From NCBI RefSeq assembly GCF_035046485.1, contig NC_085138.1, forward strand, positions 5,455,409 to 5,519,408: a stretch of 64,000 nt of DNA. Direction: 5' to 3'. A model generated the notes under the pieces. That model was not told where the DNA came from, made no database searches, and saw nothing but the letters and a program-made list of their open reading frames with translations. Shown in pieces: positions 56,139 to 64,000 of this stretch. Made by a program: the position numbers and the translations under genes. How positions within the stretch are numbered: position 1 is the first letter of the stretch; each line of letters opens with the position of its first letter. This DNA comes from Aedes albopictus (Eukaryota; Arthropoda; Insecta; Diptera; Culicidae).

Positions 56139-56471
56139 AAAGAGGACCACCGGCATCTGAACCAGTTCATAGCGCACGCCGCCCTGGATCTCATCGACGA
56201 GCACAAGTGGAAAACGAACAACACCTATCTGAAGTCGATCGACAAGTTCAACCAGTGGTTCGTGTCGGGGTTTGTGACTGCGGCGCACTTGCGCTTTGTA
56301 ATGGTACATGACACCCGCAACGACGACGGCATCAAGAGCTTCTTCAACGAAATGTACGAAATCTACATAAAACATCTGATGAATCCGTTCTACGCGCCGA
56401 ACACGTCGATAAAATCGACGGCTTTCGAGAAGAAAGCGCAACTGTATGGGCGCAAGTTTCTGAATTCTTAG
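56139..56471 (+). CDS. TRAPPC2: TRAPPC2 (sedlin/Trs20), exon 2: residues 31-140
   Basis: The last and longest coding exon. The product begins [20 protein letters not shown], then has [53 protein letters not shown] and ends GRKFLNS, colinear with animal sedlin throughout. The acceptor is TTTCAG at 56133-56138. Phase 0 joins it to AAG at 37411, giving a protein of 140 residues, the usual length. The conserved Asp of the ALDLID motif, the position changed in one form of human spondyloepiphyseal dysplasia tarda, is present. The open frame extends upstream into the intron (from 56076), but that part is not conserved. Stop TAG at 56469-56471. Confidence 0.95.
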   Translation, partial: KEDHRHLNQFIAHAALDLIDEHKWKTNNTYLKSIDKFNQWFVSGFVTAAHLRFVMVHDTRNDDGIKSFFNEMYEIYIKHLMNPFYAPNTSIKSTAFEKKAQLYGRKFLNS

Positions 56472-56534
56472 ATGGGAGGGGAAGTGTGATGTTCGATAGA
56501 AGATTTTGTTTTGTTTCGAGATTTAAATATTATT

Positions 56535-56540
56535 AATAAA
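56535..56540 (+). promoter_or_regulatory. TRAPPC2 polyadenylation signal
   Basis: AATAAA 64 bases after the stop codon, followed by a TG-rich stretch (CTTGTGTGAAATTT). It gives a 3' UTR of roughly 90 bases. Confidence 0.75.
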
Positions 56541-57153
56541 CTTGTGTGAAATTTCTACTGAGATCATTCAAATGATTTGTTAGAGAAAGCCAAGAAGATA
56601 GAATAAACGTGTGAAAAATTGATTAAGAGAAAAAGTTAGTAGTGCAAAAAAATATTGGAGTGCGCGTGTGAAAACCTAAAGTCGATCCGAAAAGTGCAGC
56701 TTGACAAGGATTACTGATCTTCAACAAGGATTCAACCCGTAAATTCTGCTTTAAATACTCAGCTATCTCATGGGATCAAAAGGTAAGACATATAGAACTC
56801 ATGTATATTCATATGTTCATAGCCATCGCTAGAACCAGAAATGGTTGCAAATCCGTTTCCCTTCCTTCCAACTTTCACAGCATAGTGTCAATCTATCAGA
56901 AAACGCCTACGAGTTATGCAATCAAGTGAACTGTGCCGCTTAAGCTTCAAATTAATAATTGCACTAATCTAGGGACTGTTCATTAAAGAAAGTGGACACC
57001 TGTTTTTCAATAGAAAATATTTATTTTCGAACAAATTCATAAGTTTATTTTTTATTTAATACAATCAACATACATGTGGCCGAATTCACGTGAGTTTGAA
57101 CATTTACTTCGCATTTCTGATGAACGCTTGGACTTTCCTCTTGATACTTCCCA

Positions 57154-58065
57154 TTAGATTCTGCACAACTTTCTCCGTAACATTTCGTTGTGCCGCAGAC
57201 CAAATTTTCTTGAAGCAATCAACAGAGCTTGCTTCTCTTCCATCTTGAGATGCCGCCTTATTATTGTCCAGTATCTTTTCACAGGACGCAGTTCAGGGAA
57301 GTTTTGTGGATTTTGCCATTTTTCGACAAAATCGACTTTTTCCGTCTTGAGCATCTCTAGTGTAGAAGAAACATAATAAGCGGATGCCAGATCCGGCCAA
57401 AACAATGGAGGATCCGTACACGGAACCGCCAAACTACCCAAAATTGAGTTCTTTCGACGCAATCCCATAGTTCGGCCCAATAAGCCAAATTTGAGTAAAT
57501 CTAGTAAATCACACTAGGTAATTGCCTTCACCTCCAGCAAAAACATTTACTTAAGAGTAGGTAAATTCAACCCAAGACCCCCCCTCATTCAACCCAAATT
57601 TGAGTAAACCTGCATTTACCCAAAATTGGCTTATTGGGCTCAAGGACCCCCGTTGGGTAGATGCATCTCTGTTTGTTTTTGACAACATCGGTGAGGGAAA
57701 GAGGGAAAACAACCTTATTTTGGGTAACTAGTTTATTCGATATACTCAGCTTTGAGTAAAATCGACTCAAAAATTAGGTAGTTTGATTTCTCCGTGTATG
57801 TTTTCGATATATGGGTAGAAGTCGTTTTTAATGCATTCCTTTATGTTATTTTCACCGTTAATTGTTCCTGTTGTGAAATACGAAGTACTGTTTAAGCCGC
57901 ATGAACAATTGGCTTGCCACACCTAAAACTTTTTTCCAAATTTTTCGGTTCTGATGTACCCTACATCATCCAGCACATCTGTCCCCTGCTCAGCGTTGAA
58001 AAATTGCGGTACCGGAAGTGATACTAGTACACAATTCTCAAAACGACACAACTTTTTGGAACACC
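57154..58065 (-). pseudogene. Tc1/mariner-like transposase, split by a MITE
   Basis: On the minus strand, 58065-57800 reads ...VPQFFNAEQGTDVLDDVGYI then EKFGKKF*VWQANCSCG and TTGTINGENNIKECIKNDFY. Beyond the MITE, 57412-57154 continues DPPLFWPDLASAYYVSSTLE, EKWQNPQNFPELRPVKRYWT and IIRRHLKM. These match the catalytic core of mosquito mariner-like transposases, with FWPDLAS carrying the second catalytic Asp. There is a stop within FGKKF*VW and the N-terminal domain is missing. The role in the family is cut-and-paste transposition at TA. Confidence 0.78.
57417..57798. mobile_element. MITE, TACACGGA family, copy 2
   Basis: Ends TACACGGAACCGCCAAACTA and, inverted, TACACGGAGAAATCAAACTA. It shares the subterminal motif CCCAAAATTGAGTTC with 40556-40927. 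It is inserted in the transposase frame just before DPPLFWPD. Confidence 0.78.
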
Positions 58066-58120
58066 ATTTGTGCAGAATTTATCTGCTAGTCGCTAAGTTA
58101 ATTCAACACATCGCTCAAAA

Positions 58121-58377
58121 CTAGATTGAGTTTAAATAAGGGCGAAAGTAACATGAGAGAGTTCTCTTCATCGACTCTCTCTTCTGCAAATTAAAGTGAC
58201 AAGATGCAAATTCAATCGAACTTTTTTACACTTAGACGCTAGATTGCATCGCAACCTAGCGATTTATGCCCAAAAAGTTTAACAAAACTTGCATCTTGTC
58301 ACTTTAATTTGAAGAAGAGAGAGTCGATGAAGAGAACTCTCTCATGTTACTTTCGCCCTTATTTGAACTCAATCTAG
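58121..58377. mobile_element. 257-bp foldback MITE with ~85-bp TIRs
   Basis: CTAGATTGAGTTTAAATAAG on the left and its near-exact complement on the right start an inverted repeat that runs through GAGAGAGTTCTCTTCATCGA and GTGACAAGATGCAA. The loop is ~80 bp. Very little divergence between arms suggests a young copy. Confidence 0.85.
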
Positions 58378-58894
58378 AAAATTTCTCACTTTTTTCGTTT
58401 TCTTTGAATGTGTTGCCGAAGTGAACAATGTTTTTACACACTGAGCAAAAATCCACAATTTTTTGTTTAGTTTTAACTCTAAACTATTGGTAAACAGATG
58501 TCCACTTTCTTTAATGAACAGTCCTTATTACCTTATGCCTGGCATCCACGCACCAACGTGTGAACCCTCTGCCAACCATATCCCACCAACACTCCAACAT
58601 CCGCATGAGTTTGTTCAGACGCTGAGGTATATTCGGTCTGATGTGGATACAAACGATTGCAATCATCACTTCCTTCCCCTTCCTGACATTGACCTGCAAC
58701 CAACCTGACGTGGCAGGCATCATTCTCGCCTAAAAATAGAAGATCACCAACCTTCACACACTGAAGATGCCTACAAGTCCCTGCCAGATAATCTCATTGG
58801 TTCCTTGTGTGAGTGTAGTTGGTCTGGCGATACTGGAGTAGCATCTACGGGCGGTGAATCAAGCTCAAGCTCAAGCTCAAAAAACAGAGGATGC

Positions 58895-59480
58895 GGAGCA
58901 TGTCATACATCGACTACCTACAAGAATGTGTACGACTCAGTACCACAGTCGTACCATTTCAAGACACTGAAATTGTACAAGGTAGACCTGAGCGTCATTA
59001 AGCAATAATGCAGCACGCGATGGAGGTGTGCAGCTCGTCCCTTAGAATTACCGACGGAACAGCTGTTTGGCGGTCCAAAACTCTCAGCACCAGGAGGGGG
59101 ATACTTCAAAACGATATCATTAGTCCGCTATGGTGCTTGCCTTGTCATGAATCTTCAAGTAGAACACTCAATCAATGCACCCATTTTTGTAGACAACCTA
59201 AAGCTGTTTACAACCAACACAGAGGTTGCAAAAATTGTCGCAGCTACTATACTCAACAACGACATCCGGTTGTAGTTCGGAAGTTGCTGTAGTGAAGCAG
59301 TGTATACCTGCTGTTTCCGCGTCAACGAATAAGAAAGGTTTCGAAACATGGTTGAAGGCGAAGGCGAACCTGGAGGTATTCGCCACATAACGATCAAGAA
59401 GGAGCTGCAGGACAAGTGATCTCTTCTCGGAAACAGAAGGTTTCATGGTAGCCGTCCAAGAACTACATCGAAGTTTTTTT
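58895..59480 (+). pseudogene. R4/Dong-like non-LTR reverse transcriptase relic, 5' piece
   Basis: Frame one gives TYKNVYDSVPQSYHFKTLKL and YKVDLSVIK. Frame two gives MQHAMEVCSSSLRITDGTAV, then RRGILQNDIISPLW (consensus RRGIxQGDxxSPLW). A third gives FVDNLKLF in place of the MDDLKLY catalytic block, and further on ITIKKELQDK. The order is that of site-specific-type RT elements. It has several frameshifts and a damaged active site. The 3' piece is at 63776. Confidence 0.72.
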
Positions 59481-59544
59481 ACCACAATAATGGTACCGCT
59501 TAAAAAAACACGATTAAATATACCGCCTTATTTAAAGAAATAAG

Positions 59545-60510
59545 TCGTAAAAAGTCAAGTAACGGTAGATGTGAACAGGTTTCAGTGCGCTTCTAGGGGC
59601 GTTTCATGGGGTTACACGGCGTTTCAGAGAGAGTTTAAAGACGTTTTAGGTAGTTTCAGAGGATTCCAGAATGTTTTAGGGGCGTTATATGTGATTCAAG
59701 CAGGTTTTAGGAGGATTTCGGAGGCATCTCAAGAAGCTTCAGAGGACTTCCGGTAGATTCTGAAGACGTTGCAGACGCGTAACTTAGGCATTTGCAGGGT
59801 TTTCGAGAGGTTTTAGGTGCGTTACATGGGGTACGAGGTGATTTAAAGGGAATCCCCTTCAAAAAGCTTTACGGGGGTTTCTGAGGGTCTCAGGTGCGTT
59901 ACAAAGTTTCAGACGATTTTAAGCGTCTTTAAGAAACATAACAGAGTGCATCAGCGGCGTTTTCTAAAGTTCCGGAGGGTATTTTCAGGAGCGTTACCCT
60001 CCGAAACTCCTGAAAATGCCTTTGTAACGTCTCGAAAACCTCCGCTGAAAATGCCTTCAAATCCCCCTAAAACCCCCTTGGACCCCATGTTACGCACTTA
60101 AAACCCTCCGAAACTCCTGAAAACGCCTATTTTAGCCTCTGTAACGTTTCGGAAACCCGTCGAAAACCATCTGAAACTTCTTGAAATGCTTCCGGAACCC
60201 CCCAAAAACCTCCTCGAACCGCATGCAATGCACTTAAAATCTTCCGAAATCCTCGAAAACGCCTATGTCACGCCGCAGTAATGTCTCTAAAACACGTCGA
60301 AAATCCTCTGAAACTTCCTGAAAAGCCTCTAAAATCCCCCTAAAACCCGCTCGAGCTCTCTTGTAACGCTCCTGAAACATTCTGGAACGCTCTGTAATAT
60401 TCTGGAACGCTCTTGAAACCTTCCTGAGACATGCTAGAACCCCCTTAAACCCTTGAAACCTTTTCGCGTCTACCGTGACTAGACTTTTTACGACCTTTTT
60501 TAAAACAAAG
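59545..60510. mobile_element. TIR-flanked repeat array (GAAACGCC class)
   Basis: The left flank AGTCGTAAAAAGTC...ACGGTAGATG and the inverted right flank GGTCGTAAAAAGTC...ACGGTAGACG match as terminal inverted repeats, with further partial match outward (ACACCGC/TACCGCC). Between them is a repeat array that reverses orientation at about 59995. It parallels 7488-11353. Confidence 0.65.
59578..60470. repeat. Degenerate ~20-bp repeat with orientation switch
   Basis: Left of ~59995 the + strand carries words like GGCGTTTCAGAG and GTTTTAGGGGCGTT; right of it the complement, AAACGCCTATTTTAGCCTC and CCTGAAACATTC. The switch centre is near GGAGCGTTACCCTCCGAAAC. Confidence 0.75.
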
Positions 60511-60705
60511 CGGTGTTTTTTTACACGGACCTCGTAAAGATACTGCAGTGTACACGGTGTGTCTGGTGGAGAATATTAATTTTAAAAAATCGGTATCGCT
60601 AAGACACCCACCAAGCGAAAGCTAAGGGTCTCCCCTTTCATTTGAGACTTAAAGGAGAAAGTTCTATCGGCGGGTCTAGAACAATGTTTTTTTTGAAAAA
60701 TATGA

Positions 60706-61194
60706 TATTTTTTCATTTTTTTCGAAGAACACATTTACGACAAATCACTGTTTTTCCATTGCAAGCATTATTTTCCGACGATATATTTTTAATATTATGT
60801 TTATTATTCTTCACATAAAAGCACAATAGTCCCATGTGAATGGGAAATCCAGCAGATGACAGTTTTGTGTTTATGGACAGTGTGGCGAAAGTACCTACTA
60901 GAACAGTGAGTATAAAATCGAGTTATATGCTGTTCCTTTGAATTCCAATTTAGATTCAAATAATGTATTTGCATCCTATGGCAGATGCGTATACGTCTTT
61001 AGGGTCTCGTATTAGACTGGCACCAGCAGGTCACCAATCGACCACCTTTACAGCATATACCGTCTTTTGGTTCTTCAGATTTGTGCTCTTGAAATTTCGG
61101 GGTGTGACTTCGTCATATATTCTTCTCAAACAGCTTATCAACTTCAATGCGCGTCTGGTACTCAAGACACATGTTTTCTTTCGTCTTCTTCTTC
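60706..61194. other. Interior of the long-TIR element, no gene
   Basis: AT-rich; short frames around 60963-61307 run into the TTC tract of the SINE tail and are not convincing. Confidence 0.5.
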
Positions 61195-61575
61195 TTTTTC
61201 TTCTTCTTCTTCTTCTTCTTCTTCTTGGCGAAACGTCCCTACAGGGACAAAGCATGCTTCTTAGCTTGTTCTATGAGCACTGTAGGAGATGTAATAACAA
61301 TAAATGAAATTGTTTGATTTGTTTGAAATTTTCTTATTTTATCTCCTACAAGCACTTTCACAGTTTTTAACTTAAAACTTATTTTGCCAATTACTATTTT
61401 GCATGTGTATAGCGTGTGACTTGCACGAAAATACTGCATGCTCATTTAAGTCGAGGAAATTTCCTTCACGAAAAGGTCCTGGTCTGACCGGGAATCGAAC
61501 CCGTCATCCTCAGCATGGTTGTGCTGGGTACTCACACCTTTGCAGCTGTGGCTTTATGGGCACTTTTCGTTATCA
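61195..61575 (-). mobile_element. Full-length SINE, minus strand
   Basis: On the minus strand: head CCACAGCTGCAAAGGTGTGA ... GATGACGGGTTCGATTCCCG (B box), a body, then GCTTTGTCCCTGTAGGGACG and an (AAG)n tail. It belongs to the same family as 25195-25335 and shares the tail with 33744-34015. Confidence 0.78.
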
Positions 61576-62009
61576 AAAACAAATCATCGGTGAACAAAAT
61601 CGGTTTACTGTTCTGGTCATTCGTTGACGCCGGTTTCCATCTGGATGGTAGTTCATGAATATTTGAGAGCTTCATCTGATCAGCCTGATCTCTGGGTTTT
61701 GCCCGCAAATATTCAGCAACCTCAGCAACTTTATGAGAAGTCTAAATGATGTTCAACAAGTTTCAATGTACTTCAGCTTTAGTGCAAACAAGCTGCTTGC
61801 CTTTGATCATCTTCCTGTAGCATCTAGAACACAACTGCAACGAGCAATTTCTTTCTGCGTCATCGGTAGTAGCGCTAGATCTGCCACGTTTGCCCTTTAT
61901 GAGAAGTTGTAGTTCTTGCAGAACTACATATTCCACAAACAAGGGCCGCAACTCCATGTAGAAGGTTTCAAATAATATGTAAGCTCATAGAGAGTAAATC
62001 TAATGGGTA

Positions 62010-62238
62010 GGGTCTGGGACTATTTGGGCAGGAGCACCTATTTTGGGCACTTGCTGCTTTAGCTCAGTCAGTTTTCAGCCAACTGACTTGAGTTTTGGAA
62101 TACGATAAGATACGCACAGTATCTAGCCATGAACAAAATTTCATATCAATTGAAAATTCATAATCAATTTGAAATTGGCTGAGTTATAGCAGCAAGTGCC
62201 CAAAATAGGTGCTCCTGCCCAAATGGTCCCAGACCCTG
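62010..62238. mobile_element. 229-bp foldback MITE with TA flanks
   Basis: Ends GGGTCTGGGACTATTTGGGC and, inverted, CAGGGTCTGGGACCATTTGG; the arms continue through AGGAGCACCTATTTTGGGCA for about 65 bp. A decayed relative is in the cuticle-gene intron near 26430. Confidence 0.82.
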
Positions 62239-62534
62239 TATGGTGGCGAATGAGATAAATGAAATGAGCAAGTCCGAACTTTTTTGTGGGGTAGTACTAA
62301 CTGCTATCTCTGATATCGTTCAGAAAAAAGTTTTAATAATATCAACAACCTGCAAGTAGAAACAAGTACAAGTTAAGACATTTTCAATCCGTTCTGATTA
62401 ATATGTATGTTCTCAGACATATGTACTTTAATGTAAAACATGTGTATATGTCAATAAAACTGTAGAATTGAATGAAAAGTTGCTAACTCGTCTACAATGC
62501 CATGATGCTAGCAGAAGATGTTTCTCGACAAACA

Positions 62535-62632
62535 CGCAAAATGTGAGTTCTTCCTTCGGAAGGGAAATGAAGCTTGGGTCCCGAGATGAACTAGCCAAGG
62601 GCTAAAAATCTCGTTAATACAGATTAAAAAAA
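62535..62632 (+). repeat. SINE 3' body and tail fragment
   Basis: AATGTGAGTTCTTCCTTCGG ... CTAAAAATCTCGTTAATACAG, then an A-run. It provides the MITE-free version of the SINE at 3815-4067. Confidence 0.8.
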
Positions 62633-62639
62633 AAATAGC

Positions 62640-63594
62640 AAAAGATCAAACTATTGATAACCGACAGATTAGCACATTGTTCTTACTACATATACCGTTA
62701 GACATGTTGCATTAATTATTCTGTTTTTGTCAGTTGAGTAAGGCTACCTGTTCACAAAGATATACTGTTACTAATATTTTTTATGTCTAATTACCCGTTA
62801 TTAGACAATTTTACTAAAGAAATCTAAAACAGTGAATATTAACTGCTTTCGATGATAATTGTGGCGGAAAAACACTTCTTCAAACACAAAACGTACTCTT
62901 TGGTTTGGTTTTCCTCGTCACTTAGGGGGTTCTTGTCGTAGTTGTTTCTTTAAAAGTAAGGAGCTATACCTAACTGCAATGGTCTAAATTAACTAAAAAT
63001 GTTAAAGTCTTAGGTACCATAAAGGTGCACAAATTGAACAAATACCGGCATGTGATAATTCTATCCGAGCCACGGCATACAAGGATATAAGACAGACCAT
63101 CACATTGATAAAATTGGTGTGGAGTTCTAGATCGTGTTATTCATGCTTTTGAACGATTTAATTTGCATCATCGAAAAACTTTCAGTTTTCCGAAATGGAT
63201 TACCTTCCAAATGTTGTGCCCCGTTATCCGAGCTACTTTGATGTATGTTCTATTTTTGTTGACATTACTCGGCCTACTTTGATCGTAAAACTAAACTGTT
63301 AAATCATAAGACACTGTCAAAATAAGAAAATTGCAGCCGCAATAACTACTTCCACACAAAAGTCAAAGTTTATTTGTATATAAGCCCAGATACTGCTGAA
63401 GTTCTATTCAACTGCCTTAAATATTGTTTTTTGCAATTTATGTCTAAGCGATATTTTGTAAGGAAAATATTTTATTTTTGATTTGACCCGTTTACTCTTT
63501 TAAAAGGACACGTTACTAATGGGCGACCTCATACAAGCCCATTTGGCTACACTCAAGGTTGAAAAAAGAAAAAACACAAGCCTCAAAGATAGTA
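62640..63594. other. No gene seen
   Basis: AT-rich interior of the long-TIR element without frames or repeats I could define. Confidence 0.5.
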
Positions 63595-63775
63595 ATATAT
63601 GAAAAAAAAAAATTGTTCTAGACCCGCCGATAGAACTTTCTCCTTTTAGTCTCAAATGAAAGAGGGGACCTTCAGCTTTCGTTTGGTGGGTGTTTTAGCG
63701 ATACCGATTTTTTTAAATTAATTTTGTTCTACCAGACACACCGTGTGTAGAATGATGAACTATCGGTGGGACATG

Positions 63776-63935
63776 TTGCACGATGACGTGTAATTCAGTA
63801 GGAGAAACGATCGAGCATGTTGTTGCAGCCTATTCGGTGTTAGCTGGATCAGCTTATCTCGATCGTTGCAACGGTGTTGCCAAGATAGTGCTCCAACAGC
63901 TTTTACTATTGAACACAACTTAGTTCACAGACTCG
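63776..63935 (+). pseudogene. R4/Dong-like retrotransposon C-terminal relic, 3' piece
   Basis: The frame reads ETIEHVVAAYSVLAGSAYLD then RCNGVAKIVLQQLLL. It matches the C-terminal zinc-like segment of R4/Dong-type elements (ESIEHxxxxCxxLAxxxYLxRHNxVAKIxHQQL). A Tyr replaces the expected Cys and a stop follows soon. Orientation and relative position fit the relic at 58895-59480, so both are probably one element. Confidence 0.68.
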
Positions 63936-64000
63936 TACTATTCTGCAAGTGTAAGCTGGATCCGATTCTGGACAGTGGTTGCATAACTTTGTACTGTGAT

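Larger units (their letters stand above)
56972..58525 (-). mobile_element. Tc1/mariner-like transposon with two nested MITEs
   Basis: The ends read GGGACTGTTCATTAAAGAAA and, inverted, AGGACTGTTCATTAAAGAAA, both followed by GTGGACA. TA lies at 56970-56971 and 58526-58527. It holds a transposase relic on the minus strand and MITEs at 57417-57798 and 58121-58377. Without these it would be about 910 bp. Confidence 0.85.
56785..58880 (+). mobile_element. 5'-truncated copy of the long SINE, split by a Tc1-like element
   Basis: The body matches 28080-28595: AACGCCTACGAGTTATGCAA, then after 58527 TGCCTGGCATCCACGCACCA and the CTCAAG tail at 58862-58880. The tRNA head is missing. Removing 56972-58525 restores colinearity with the first copy. 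Confidence 0.8.
60553..63747. mobile_element. 3.2-kb element with ~150-bp TIRs (CACACGGTGTGTC)
   Basis: 60553-60705 and 63595-63747 are inverted copies at high identity: CACGGTGTGTCTGGT, AAAAATCGGTATCGCTAA, ACACCCACCAA, AGGAGAAAGTTCTATCGGCG, GGTCTAGAACAAT. TA flanks both ends. The interior has no transposase frame; it holds a SINE, a foldback MITE and a SINE fragment. I cannot assign a superfamily. It lies between two pieces of one retrotransposon relic. Confidence 0.75.

Noticed and set aside
56009..56311. 100-codon frame overlapping TRAPPC2 exon 2
   Set aside because: It is an out-of-frame shadow; the conserved sedlin sequence is in the other frame.
61031..61255. Arg/Lys-rich minus-strand frame
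   Set aside because: It is the translation of the (AAG)n tail of a SINE.

Overview
The window reads as nuclear DNA of a culicine mosquito, most likely Aedes. The evidence is AT-rich, intron-bearing insect genes sitting in very dense nested transposable elements, many tRNA-headed SINEs with an (AAG)n tail, Tc1/mariner-type elements with TA target duplications, and long arrays of a 12-bp AATTCCTCCAGG minisatellite. It contains a 500-N assembly gap (19236-19735). The species call is inference; no bacterial or phage feature is present.

Two host genes can be supported. TRAPPC2 (sedlin/Trs20, a TRAPP vesicle-tethering subunit) is on the + strand in two exons, 37322-37411 and 56139-56471. They join in phase to give 140 residues, the family length, across an 18.7-kb intron. 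A small secreted cuticle-type protein of 114 residues is on the - strand in two exons (27242-27112 and 26326-26113), with signal peptide, TATA-like box and AATAAA.

Layout. 1-2400: RNase H-bearing non-LTR retrotransposon, broken by a stop codon and a 409-bp MITE. 2400-7480: Helitron-like element, SINE with nested MITE, tRNA-headed repeat with a Tc1-type MITE. 7480-11353: minisatellite array between inverted repeats. 11372-17000: inverted copy of the earlier repeat, a 1.36-kb foldback element, palindromic MITEs and a 1.5-kb TIR element. 18500-19930: ~150-bp tandem repeat around the gap. 20390-20990: RTE-type endonuclease relic (-). 22300-25460: SINEs and two nested Tc1/mariner-like foldbacks. 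26105-27380: cuticle gene. 27940-34560: long SINE, MITEs and a second minisatellite array. 36200-37320: MITE and the upstream region of TRAPPC2. 37412-56138: TRAPPC2 intron holding SINEs, MITEs, a ~490-bp tandem repeat and a complete LTR retrotransposon (42024-46815) with identical 260-bp LTRs. 56560-64000: tRNA-SINE body interrupted by a Tc1-like transposon that itself carries two MITEs, then two pieces of an R4/Dong-like reverse transcriptase separated by a TIR-flanked minisatellite and a 3.2-kb long-TIR element.

The host genes are not functionally linked to each other. Almost everything else can be ordered in time by who is inserted into whom: empty sites, target duplications and restored reading frames give several independent checks. 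The strongest leads are a young LTR element that has lost reverse transcriptase but keeps a 1014-codon open frame, minisatellite arrays enclosed between terminal inverted repeats, and the transposon-swollen TRAPPC2 intron.
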